Shown here piece by piece: positions 1 to 5,373 of a DNA stretch of 5,723 bases. The translations under genes and the position numbers were made by a program. This stretch comes from a bacterium. GTDB taxonomy: Bacteria > Elusimicrobiota > Elusimicrobia > Elusimicrobiales > UBA9959. The stretch spans positions 1-5,723 of the forward strand of contig JAKAMO010000145.1 in NCBI GenBank assembly GCA_021812825.1. The letters are read 5' to 3'. The notes beneath the pieces are model-generated. The model saw nothing but the letters and a program-made list of their open reading frames with translations. It had not been told where the DNA came from and ran no database searches. Position 1 is the stretch's first letter; every line of letters begins with the position of its first letter.

Positions 1-1
1 G

Positions 2-418
2 AAGGCCGCCAAGATCGTGGCCGAGGCCAGGATGATCTTCGAACTGAGGGATTCCCACACCACCCAGTACCAGATAACGCGCGACGCCAAGTGGCTGACC
101 ACCGCCGACGGCGTGATAATCGGCGGCCGCCGCGAATTCCCGCTCCCCCCGAAGGAGGGCGCGAAATGGGACGAGTACCCGGACTCCAGCGAGATAATCT
201 CCCTCTCCGACAAGGTCTCCATCAAGGCCGGCAAGTTCGCCAGCTGCATGAAGGTGGTGACGATGCTCGGCGGCGGCGACGCCGGCAAATCGGTGCGCTA
301 TTACGCGCCGGGCGTCGGCTACATCCTCGAAGAGTACAACGGCGAGGATAAGACCTGCGAGCTGGAGCTGCTGGCCGTTTCCCAGGTCCCCGAGGAGAAG
401 AAGAAGGGCAGGAAATAA
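2..418 (+). CDS. TapB/DUF3108-like hypothetical protein, C-terminal part (5' truncated)
   Basis: The reading frame is open from the left edge of the window, so the gene starts upstream. The last 138 residues are visible, ending at TAA 416-418. A GTG at 17 is in frame, but nothing marks it as the real start. The visible part resembles the TapB-like/DUF3108 beta-rich domain: a strand-rich run with SIKAGKFASCMKV (an 'aGkf.nC.kV' signature), then a DAGKSVRYYAPGVGYILEEY block (the 'yyapGVG.v...y' signature), then a charged tail EEKKKGRK. I know these signatures from memory. Family members are usually exported or periplasmic proteins of unknown biochemical role, but any signal peptide here lies outside the window. 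It is followed 21 nt later by asnS on the same strand with no terminator between, so the two are probably co-transcribed. The functional link is unclear. The family call is moderately sure, and no function is assigned. Confidence 0.72.
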   Translation, partial: KAAKIVAEARMIFELRDSHTTQYQITRDAKWLTTADGVIIGGRREFPLPPKEGAKWDEYPDSSEIISLSDKVSIKAGKFASCMKVVTMLGGGDAGKSVRYYAPGVGYILEEYNGEDKTCELELLAVSQVPEEKKKGRK

Positions 419-439
419 CCGCTTACAGGACCCGTCCAG

Positions 440-1837
440 ATGGCATCACCGACCATAAAAGAGCTGCTGCTGGGAGAGCCGCGCCAGGGCGCGGAAGCCC
501 GCGGCTGGATAAAGACCCGCCGGGATTCGAAGACCCATTCCTTCGCCGAGCTGAACGACGGCTCCTGCCGCGAGAGCCTCCAGGTGGTGATCTCGCCGGA
601 GAACGGCGATTTCTCCGCTGTGCTGCCGCAGCTAACCACCGGGACCGCGGTGGCGATAAAGGGCGACCTCGTCCCCTCCCCCGCCGCCGGCCAGAAGGTG
701 GAGTTGAAGGCCCGGGAGGTCCGCGTTTTCGGCCCTTGCGACCCCGAGACGTACCCGATCCAGAAGAAGAAGACCTCCGACGAGTTCCTGCGCACCGTCG
801 CGCACCTCCGCCCCCGCACCAACAAGTACGCCGCGATGCTGCGCATCCGCTCCGAGCTGGCCTACTCGATACACACGTATTTCCGGAACAACGGCTTCAC
901 CTACGTCCACACCCCGATCTTCACCGCGTCCGACTGCGAGGGCGCGGGCCAGATGTTCACTGCCACCGCCTTCGACCTTACGAAGATGAAGGACCTCCCC
1001 AAGACGGAGGCTGGAGAGATAGACTTCTCCAAGGACCTGTTCGGCAGGAAGGTCGGCCTGACCGTCTCCGGGCAGATGGAGGGCGAAGCGCTCGCGCTGG
1101 CCCTGGGCAAGATCTACACGTTCGGCCCTACGTTCCGCGCCGAGAACTCCAACACCTACCGCCACTGCGCCGAGTTCTGGCAGATAGAGCCGGAGATGGC
1201 CTTCTACGAGCTTTCCGAAGACATGGACCTGGCCGAGGACTTCACCAAGTCCCTCGTCCGCGACATCCTGGAGAAATGCCCGTCGGACCTGGAGCTGTTC
1301 GCCAGGTTCGTGGAGCCCGCGCTGATGGACAACCTGCGCAACATCACGGACAACGTCTTCGAGCGGCTGGCCTATACCGACGCCGTGAAGATCCTGGAGC
1401 CGGAGAACTCCCGCTTCGAGCTTAAGGTGAAGTGGGGCGTGGACCTGGCCAGCGAACACGAGCGCTTCCTCGTGGAGCAGTATTTCAAGAAGCCGGTGAT
1501 GATGCACCACAAGCCCAAAGAGGTGGCTTCGTTCTACATGCGCCTCGAGGACGACGGAAGGACAGTGCGCGGCATGGACGTGCTGGTGCCCCGCATAGGC
1601 GAGCTGATCGGAGCCAGCGAGCGCGAGAACCGCCTCGACGTGCTCGAGGCCCGCATGCGCGAGCTCGGGATGAAGCTGGACGACTACCAGTGGTTCCTGG
1701 ACCTGCGCCGCTTCGGCTCGGTGCCGCACTCCGGCTTCGGCATGGGCTTCGAGAGGATGATGATGCTGGTCACAGGCATAGCCAACATCCGCGACGTGAC
1801 CGCCTTCCCGCGCGTGCCGGGCTACGCCGAGTTCTGA
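440..1837 (+). CDS. asnS: Asparagine--tRNA ligase (class II, AsnRS)
   Basis: This cytosolic enzyme charges tRNA-Asn with asparagine using ATP (EC 6.1.1.22). It has 465 residues, close to the roughly 466 of the E. coli enzyme, so it looks complete. An N-terminal OB-fold anticodon-binding domain spans about residues 18-100 (ARGWIKTRRDSKTHSFAELN at 20-39). The class II catalytic core follows. Motif 1 is around 139-166 and leads into TASDCEGAGQMF (162-173), typical of AsnRS. Motif 2 contains FRAENS (232-237, with the ATP-binding Arg233) and AEFWQIEPE (244-252), which separates AsnRS from AspRS. Motif 3 is GFGMGFERM (432-440, Arg439). The ATG at 440 has AGGA at 427-430, nine nt upstream. The gene lies 21 nt after the TapB-like gene and ends in a strong terminator at 1859-1887. 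A genome with its own AsnRS can make Asn-tRNA directly. Ile codons by my count are 10 ATC, 8 ATA and no ATT. Confidence 0.98.
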   Translation: MASPTIKELLLGEPRQGAEARGWIKTRRDSKTHSFAELNDGSCRESLQVVISPENGDFSAVLPQLTTGTAVAIKGDLVPSPAAGQKVELKAREVRVFGPCDPETYPIQKKKTSDEFLRTVAHLRPRTNKYAAMLRIRSELAYSIHTYFRNNGFTYVHTPIFTASDCEGAGQMFTATAFDLTKMKDLPKTEAGEIDFSKDLFGRKVGLTVSGQMEGEALALALGKIYTFGPTFRAENSNTYRHCAEFWQIEPEMAFYELSEDMDLAEDFTKSLVRDILEKCPSDLELFARFVEPALMDNLRNITDNVFERLAYTDAVKILEPENSRFELKVKWGVDLASEHERFLVEQYFKKPVMMHHKPKEVASFYMRLEDDGRTVRGMDVLVPRIGELIGASERENRLDVLEARMRELGMKLDDYQWFLDLRRFGSVPHSGFGMGFERMMMLVTGIANIRDVTAFPRVPGYAEF

Positions 1838-1858
1838 ACTGGCGGAGTGCTGAAAGTC

Positions 1859-1887
1859 AGGCCGGGGCCCTCCCCGGCCTTTCTTTT
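1859..1887 (+). terminator. Intrinsic terminator after asnS
   Basis: A perfect 9-bp stem, AGGCCGGGG (1859-1867) with CCCCGGCCT (1872-1880) and a CCCT loop, is followed by TTCTTTT. It begins 21 nt after the asnS stop. Its U-tract reaches the last codon of the convergent minus-strand gene (stop 1886-1888). Read on the minus strand, the same hairpin is followed by GACTTTC, a poor U-tract, so it should mainly stop plus-strand transcription. Confidence 0.9.
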
Positions 1888-2440
1888 ATTCGTGGCCGGA
1901 GGCGGCGGCGAGGCCGCGGAGGTGGCGCTCCACGCCCCTGGAGATGCGGAGGTTCTCGCCGTAATCGGCGAGCATGAAGAACAGGAAAGGCCTGGAGACA
2001 ACGGTGACGAGGGTCGGCCCTTCGGGTGTACCCTGAAGGCTCACGCTGACGCTGCTGCCGAAAGTGGCGGGGTCTATCGGGGTGCGGCCGGAGAGCCTCC
2101 CCTCGGAAGGGTCGCTCTCCGTGATGACGCAGCCGAGGCTCCCCCTGAGGTAGCCGGAGGCCGCGGCGAAGAGGCGGTCGCGCCCGAGAGGACTTTCGAA
2201 GCTGCGCGACTGCCTGACGGCGTAGATATCCCCGCCGGTCTCCCCGGCGGCGGCCTTCCTCGCCTTTACCACGTGCAGGGTCCCCATGAGCAGGGACAGC
2301 GCGGCGGCGAAAACTATCGCGTTCGCGGCCGCGTCGGCGAAGGCGCGGGCCGCCGGCATGACGTTCAGGTCCGGGAAATACATCCCCAGGAAGAACACCA
2401 GGCTTGTTACCGCGAAGACTTTGGCGTAGTATCCGATCAT
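1886..2440 (-). CDS. Small membrane protein of unknown function, two N-terminal helices plus a soluble domain
   Basis: A 184-residue protein that I do not recognise. Two hydrophobic segments are visible: about residues 5-21 (AKVFAVTSLVFFLGMYF begins at 6) and about 37-58 (AAANAIVFAAALSLLMGTLHVV). They are separated by a short loop with FPDLN. After a basic linker (KARK, 59-62) comes a soluble domain of about 110 residues (75-175). It alternates strands and helices: SFESPLGRDRLFAAASGYL, then VITESDPSEGRLSGRTP, then VSVSLQG and TLVTVVSRP, ending in ADYGENLRISRGVERHL. This could be a small alpha/beta domain anchored in the inner membrane, but I cannot name it. The ATG at 2440 has an ideal GGAGG (minus strand, 2449-2445) four nt upstream. 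Codon third positions on this strand are GC-rich as in the neighbouring genes, which favours it over the overlapping plus-strand frame. It is convergent with asnS and divergent from the HD gene, so it is probably transcribed alone. Confidence 0.82.
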   Translation of the reverse strand: MIGYYAKVFAVTSLVFFLGMYFPDLNVMPAARAFADAAANAIVFAAALSLLMGTLHVVKARKAAAGETGGDIYAVRQSRSFESPLGRDRLFAAASGYLRGSLGCVITESDPSEGRLSGRTPIDPATFGSSVSVSLQGTPEGPTLVTVVSRPFLFFMLADYGENLRISRGVERHLRGLAAASGHE

Positions 2441-2467
2441 CGCGCCTCCAGGAGTATTCTATAAAAT

Positions 2468-2497
2468 TTCACTGACGGGGCGGATATTCTCTATAAT
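2468..2497 (+). promoter_or_regulatory. Sigma70-type promoter for the HD-domain gene
   Basis: There is a perfect -10 box, TATAAT, at 2492-2497. A candidate -35, TTCACT, lies at 2468-2473 (4 of 6 matches to TTGACA) with an 18-nt spacer. The predicted transcription start is near 2504, leaving a leader of about 17 nt that carries the GGAGG ribosome site before ATG 2521. The -10 is convincing and the -35 is weak. The surrounding 60 nt is AT-rich compared with the rest of the window. Confidence 0.68.
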
Positions 2498-2511
2498 CTG
2501 ACGTGAATTAC

Positions 2512-2516
2512 GGAGG
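2512..2516 (+). promoter_or_regulatory. Ribosome binding site that sets the HD gene start at 2521
   Basis: GGAGG (inside GGAGGGG) sits four nt before ATG 2521. An in-frame GTG at 2503 would add six residues, but it coincides with the predicted transcription start and has no Shine-Dalgarno site. ATG 2521 is therefore chosen. Confidence 0.85.
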
Positions 2517-2520
2517 GGAC

Positions 2521-3078
2521 ATGGAAAGAGACGGAGCGCTGGCGCTGCTCAGGCGGCATGTCAGCAGCGAGAACATGATAAAGCATTGCCTGGCTTCGGA
2601 GGCCGTGATGAAGGCCCTCGCGGACCGCCTGGGGCAGGACCGGGAGCTCTGGGGCCTCGCGGGCCTGCTGCACGACGTGGACGTAGAGCTTACCGCCGGC
2701 GACATCTCGCGGCACACTCACGAGGCCGAGCAGCTCCTGCGCGCCAGCGGCCTGCCGGAGCGCCTGATAGAGGCCGTGAACCTGCACAACGAGGCCGCCC
2801 ACCCCGGGCAGAAACGGGCCGGGCTTTTCCACCACGCCCTGGCGGCGGCCGAGACCGTCACCGGCCTGATCACCGCCACGGCGCTGGTCTACCCGGACAG
2901 GAAGCTGGCCAGCGTCAAGACTTCCTCGGTGGTAAAGCGCATGAAGGACAAACGCTTCGCCGCCTCCGTGGACAGGTCGATAATCCTGGAATGCGAGCGC
3001 CTGGGACTCAAGCTGGACGAGTTCGTCGAACTGGCCCTTTGCGCTATGCGCGGCATAGCTGCCGAACTGGGGCTCTGA
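2521..3078 (+). CDS. HD-domain protein (HDIG-type phosphohydrolase family)
   Basis: A soluble protein of 185 residues, which matches from memory a widespread family of small HD proteins annotated only as 'HDIG/HD domain-containing'. HD-superfamily members are metal-dependent phosphohydrolases, and this family's substrate is not known to me. The expected ligands can be traced: His22 (MIKHCLASE, 19-27), His51-Asp52 (WGLAGLLHDVDVEL, 44-57), His65/His67 (SRHTHEAE) and His89 (NLHNEAAH, 87-94). The final Asp of the H...HD...D pattern should fall near AAETVTGL (109-116), where I see Glu111. The C-terminal half, with LVYPDRKL (122-129), VKRMKDKRFAASVDR (138-152) and a helical tail, is characteristic of the family and argues for a complete gene. 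It has its own promoter and a strong ribosome site. Its stop codon directly abuts the stop of the convergent receiver gene, with no terminator between them. Confidence 0.9.
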   Translation: MERDGALALLRRHVSSENMIKHCLASEAVMKALADRLGQDRELWGLAGLLHDVDVELTAGDISRHTHEAEQLLRASGLPERLIEAVNLHNEAAHPGQKRAGLFHHALAAAETVTGLITATALVYPDRKLASVKTSSVVKRMKDKRFAASVDRSIILECERLGLKLDEFVELALCAMRGIAAELGL

Positions 3079-3435
3079 TCATTTCGCGGTCAGTCTCCGT
3101 ATCTCTTCGAGGAGCACGGCGGGGTCGTAGGGCTTGGTGACTATGCCCGCGACCTGCGAGTCCAGCTTCCGGCGGTGTATCTCGCCCAGGTCCAGCGCCG
3201 TAAGCGCCAGGATCGGGCTGTCCGAAGCGCGGGAGACCGCCTTCACCGCTTCTTCCGGGCGCATGTCCGGCAGGAGCAGGTCCAGGAGCACGAGGTCCGG
3301 CCGGTCTTTCAAGGCCGCGGCCGCCCCGCCCGCGGCCGTACGGGAACAGGATACCTGCATTCCGTTGGCCTCCAGCCGCATCTTTACGAGGGCGGCGTGC
3401 TGCGGCTCGTCCTCTATGAGCAGTATCCTAGGCAT
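3079..3435 (-). CDS. Stand-alone response regulator receiver (CheY-like, no output domain)
   Basis: A 118-residue single receiver domain, a phosphoacceptor from a histidine kinase or phosphorelay. Landmarks: the acidic pair Glu8-Asp9 (LLIEDE), phosphoacceptor Asp52 (LVLLDLLLPDM, 48-58), the switch Thr79 (ALTALD) and the conserved Lys101-Pro102 (IVTKPYD). The usual Gly two residues after the 'PD.' turn is replaced (PDMRPEE). No DNA-binding or enzymatic domain follows, so it must act by protein contact, as CheY or Spo0F do, or as a phosphate sink. The ATG at 3435 overlaps the upstream kinase's stop (3430-3428) by 8 nt and has GGAGG (minus strand, 3444-3440) four nt before it. The pair is therefore an operon, probably translationally coupled, and the kinase is the likely partner. 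Pairing is inferred from context only. Confidence 0.93.
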   Translation of the reverse strand: MPRILLIEDEPQHAALVKMRLEANGMQVSCSRTAAGGAAAALKDRPDLVLLDLLLPDMRPEEAVKAVSRASDSPILALTALDLGEIHRRKLDSQVAGIVTKPYDPAVLLEEIRRLTAK

Positions 3436-5236
3436 GGATCCTCCCCCTCGCGCCGCGCAGGGCGGCTATGAAGCCGTCCTCGCCGGTGAAATCGTCAGGG
3501 TACAGCAGCGTGGCTATCCTCGCGGAAGCCTGCTGCGGGGTCAGGCCGCCGGCTTTCTGCAGGGCTCCCTGCACGAAGGCCAGCGCCTTGGCGGATTCCC
3601 TGGGGCCGCTTTCGGGAAGGAAGACGAGGAGGTCCCATTCTCCCCCGGTCACCCTGCCGTGGGAGCTGCGCAGCGAATTCTTGATGGAGGCGCAGACGCC
3701 GCCGCCTTTTCCAGCGGAGCCTTCCGCCGCGACCCGCACGTTCTCCGGCAGCGCGAGGGCCAGGGCGCAGAAGCGCTTTTTGCCGGAGGCCGCCGCCAGC
3801 TCGCGCCTGACCAGCAGGCGGGCCGAGTCCTCGAAAGCGTGCAGCGGCAGCAGGGCGAAGAACTTGCACCAGCTGCCCGGGGCGCTTTCGGCCCAAATGC
3901 TCCCGGCGTGCATTTCCATTATGCCGCGGCTGATGGCCAGCCCCAGCCCGGTCCCCTTGATCCCGGCGGAGCCGGTATTGTTGAGCTGGGTGAACTTGCC
4001 GAAAAGCTTGGGCAGGTCTTCCGGCTGTATGCCGGGGCCGGTGTTCTCCACGCAGAACAGCGCCTGGTTGTCCAGGCGGGCAAGGGAAAGGGTTATCCTG
4101 CCGCCGTCCGGGGTGAACTTCAGGGCGTTGGAGACGAGGTTGTCCAGGACCTGCCGCAGTTTATCCGCGTCGCAGTAGGCCTCCATGGGCCCGGCCGGCA
4201 GGCTGCGCTCCAGCATGATCCTCTTCTCGGCCGCGAGCCTGACATAGTCGTCGGCCGTGCAGACGAGCAGCGCGCGGAGGTCCGCCTCCGCCACGTCCAT
4301 GGGCATCACCCCCGCCTCCATCTTGGTGATGTCCAGCAGCGAGTCTATCAGGCCGTTCAGCCTTGAAACGTTGTCCAGCCCCATGCGCAGCAGCTCCTTC
4401 TGCTGAGAGGTCACTTCGCCGGTGCTGCCGTCGTATATCAGGTCCATGGATTCCCGCACTATGGTCAGGGGCGAGCGCAGCTCGTGGGAGACGCGGGAGA
4501 TGAACTCTCCACGGTTGTACTCCAGCTCGCGCCTGGCGGTAAGGTCGCGCAGTATCACCAGGCGGCAGCGCTCCCCCGCCCAGTCTATCTCCGTCTCCCG
4601 TATCTCCAGCGGTATCTTCCGGCCGTCCTGGCGCAGCAGGTCGAACTCGGCCGGGGCGTCCTTGGCCTGCGGCAGCGAGTACGGGTTGGAGAGCAGGTAG
4701 TCCAGGTCCCTCCCCAGCAGCGTCCTCGCCCCGAGGTTGGCGAAGGCTACGGCGCCTTCGCCGCGCACCACGAGTATGCCCTCCGGCAGCTTTTCGAGAA
4801 GGGCGCGCAGGCCGGCCTCGGCCTGTTTGGCTCGCGTCTCGTTGCGGGTCCGTTCTATGGCGAAGCGTATGGAGTATGACAGCCCCGGGGCCGTGAGCGA
4901 TCCCTTGACGATGTAATCCTGCGCGCCTTTCTTGACCAGCTGTACGCCCAGCGTCTTCTCGTAGCGGCCGGTCATCACTATGATGGGTCTGTCCTGGAAC
5001 ATCTCCCCGGCGGCTATCAGGGTCCTGGCGCCGAAGGAATCCGGCAGGTTCAGGTCCAGCAGTATCACGTCGGACCTGTCCTCCTTGTCCCTGGAGCAGG
5101 CCTGTTCCAGCGATCCGGCTTCGGATACCTCGAACTGCGCGGGCATGCCGGAGCCGAGGAGCTCCTTCACGACCTTGGCGTCGTGAGGGTTGTCCTCGAC
5201 CAGCAAGACCTTTATCGCCCGGTTAATGCCCGGCAT
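3428..5236 (-). CDS. Soluble hybrid sensor histidine kinase: REC-PAS-HisKA-HATPase plus degenerate GGDEF-like C-terminus
   Basis: A 602-residue protein with no membrane segment or signal peptide, so it is cytoplasmic. Domains in order: an N-terminal receiver (about 8-125; Glu14-Asp15, phosphoacceptor Asp61, Thr89, Lys111); a helical linker (about 125-145); a PAS domain (about 143-232; LLEKLPEGILVV, then FANLGARTLLGR); HisKA (about 243-308) with phospho-His251 in SHELRSPLT; and HATPase_c (about 354-464) with N box DNLVSNALKF (365-374), G1 ENTGPGI (397-403), F box LFGKF (411-415) and G2 GTGLGLAIS (428-436). Asn398 occupies the position usually held by Asp in G1. About 138 residues follow that are not part of a standard kinase and look like a catalytically dead GGDEF fold. 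Having the receiver first suggests input from another kinase, with PAS adding a ligand or redox signal. It is the first gene of an operon with the CheY-like gene. The ATG at 5236 fits because the receiver begins a few residues later, but its ribosome site is only a run of nine G. Confidence 0.95.
   Translation of the reverse strand: MPGINRAIKVLLVEDNPHDAKVVKELLGSGMPAQFEVSEAGSLEQACSRDKEDRSDVILLDLNLPDSFGARTLIAAGEMFQDRPIIVMTGRYEKTLGVQLVKKGAQDYIVKGSLTAPGLSYSIRFAIERTRNETRAKQAEAGLRALLEKLPEGILVVRGEGAVAFANLGARTLLGRDLDYLLSNPYSLPQAKDAPAEFDLLRQDGRKIPLEIRETEIDWAGERCRLVILRDLTARRELEYNRGEFISRVSHELRSPLTIVRESMDLIYDGSTGEVTSQQKELLRMGLDNVSRLNGLIDSLLDITKMEAGVMPMDVAEADLRALLVCTADDYVRLAAEKRIMLERSLPAGPMEAYCDADKLRQVLDNLVSNALKFTPDGGRITLSLARLDNQALFCVENTGPGIQPEDLPKLFGKFTQLNNTGSAGIKGTGLGLAISRGIMEMHAGSIWAESAPGSWCKFFALLPLHAFEDSARLLVRRELAAASGKKRFCALALALPENVRVAAEGSAGKGGGVCASIKNSLRSSHGRVTGGEWDLLVFLPESGPRESAKALAFVQGALQKAGGLTPQQASARIATLLYPDDFTGEDGFIAALRGARGRIHA
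3431..3844 (-). other. C-terminal degenerate GGDEF-like domain of the histidine kinase (residues 465-602)
   Basis: The order of elements follows a diguanylate cyclase domain. A helix (FEDSARLLVRRELAAA, 468-483) leads to a hydrophobic strand (FCALALAL, 489-496), a helix with an 'R..D' like stretch, then RVTGGEWDLLVFLPES (528-543). After that comes a helix (ESAKALAFVQGALQKA, 547-562) and a strand reading RIATLLYPDD (573-582), which matches the usual 'siGiA.yP.d'. GGEWD (531-535) stands where GGDEF is expected, and the D.D.FK..ND metal-binding motif is absent. If the fold is right, it cannot make c-di-GMP by the known mechanism and would be a sensory, GTP-binding or dimerisation module. This is inference from sequence pattern; a receiver-like or unrelated alpha/beta fold is the alternative. 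Confidence 0.5.
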
Positions 5237-5321
5237 AGTTCCCCCCCCCGGACTTGCGTCGCAAGGCCGCGCCGGCGCGCGGCGTGAAAACCACTGTCAC
5301 GATGAATTCCCTTCCCCTGAC
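5223..5321 (-). promoter_or_regulatory. Structured 5' leader of the kinase operon with a G9 tract and a possible upstream ORF
   Basis: About 85 nt separates the inferred transcription start from the kinase ATG. In transcript order the leader holds: GGGGAAGGG; an inverted repeat CGTGA...TCACG (5301-5283); a 12-nt perfect palindrome CGCGCCGGCGCG (5279-5268); a small hairpin CTTGC-GAC-GCAAG (5265-5253); and nine consecutive G (5249-5241) four nt before ATG 5236. The G run is the only Shine-Dalgarno-like element. A GTG at 5300, eight nt after AAGGG, opens a 25-codon frame that runs through the G tract as GGG GGG GGG and stops at TAA 5225-5223. It overlaps the kinase start in another frame. Whether it is translated is unknown. 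Confidence 0.4.
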
Positions 5322-5327
5322 TCAAGG

Positions 5328-5353
5328 TTAATATATATGACCGGTGCGGTCAA
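5328..5353 (-). promoter_or_regulatory. Candidate promoter of the kinase-receiver operon
   Basis: On the minus strand TTGACC (5353-5348, 5 of 6 matches to TTGACA) is followed by an AT-rich run, ATATATATTAA. The best -10-like hexamers are TATTAA (5333-5328, spacer 14, short) and TATATT (5335-5330, spacer 12). At the preferred 17-nt spacing there is only TAACCT. The region is plausibly the promoter because it is the only AT-rich block between the terminator and the kinase, but the exact elements are uncertain. Confidence 0.38.
5338..5352. repeat. 15-bp inverted repeat TGACCG-GTG-CGGTCA, candidate operator
   Basis: Perfect 6-bp half-sites are separated by 3 bp. The palindrome covers most of the candidate -35 box (5348-5353) of the kinase operon and adjoins its AT-rich -10 region. 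This is the arrangement expected of a repressor site. No DNA-binding regulator is encoded in the window, so the binder is unknown. Confidence 0.45.
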
Positions 5354-5373
5354 TAGCCTGTTGGGTACATAAG

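Noticed and set aside
17..418. GTG at 17 as the true start of the first gene
   Set aside because: The frame stays open to the window edge and there is no ribosome site before the GTG, so the gene is more likely truncated by the window.
632..1729. 365-codon open frame on the minus strand opposite asnS
   Set aside because: It is antisense to a clear asparaginyl-tRNA synthetase. Its protein is rich in His, Val and Gly with no recognisable domain, as expected for a shadow of a GC-rich gene.
1847..2464. 205-codon open frame on the plus strand opposite the membrane protein
   Set aside because: It starts inside the asnS terminator region, has no good ribosome site, and its product is low-complexity Gly/Ala/Arg/Glu. 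The minus-strand frame has a GGAGG site, hydrophobic helices and normal codon use.
2503..2520. Upstream GTG start for the HD gene
   Set aside because: It coincides with the predicted transcription start and lacks a Shine-Dalgarno site. ATG 2521 has GGAGG four nt upstream, and family members begin at the equivalent point.
3134..4366. 410-codon open frame on the plus strand opposite the kinase and receiver genes
   Set aside because: The minus strand encodes unmistakable receiver and histidine-kinase motifs across this span. The plus-strand product has no domain and reads as a reverse-complement shadow.
4422..4879. Two overlapping plus-strand frames opposite the PAS and HisKA region
   Set aside because: They are Arg/Ser-rich or Gln/Val-rich shadow translations with no ribosome sites, antisense to conserved kinase motifs.
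5190..5372. Short plus-strand frame across the kinase leader
   Set aside because: It crosses the start of the kinase gene and its leader, has no ribosome site, and shows no recognisable protein features.
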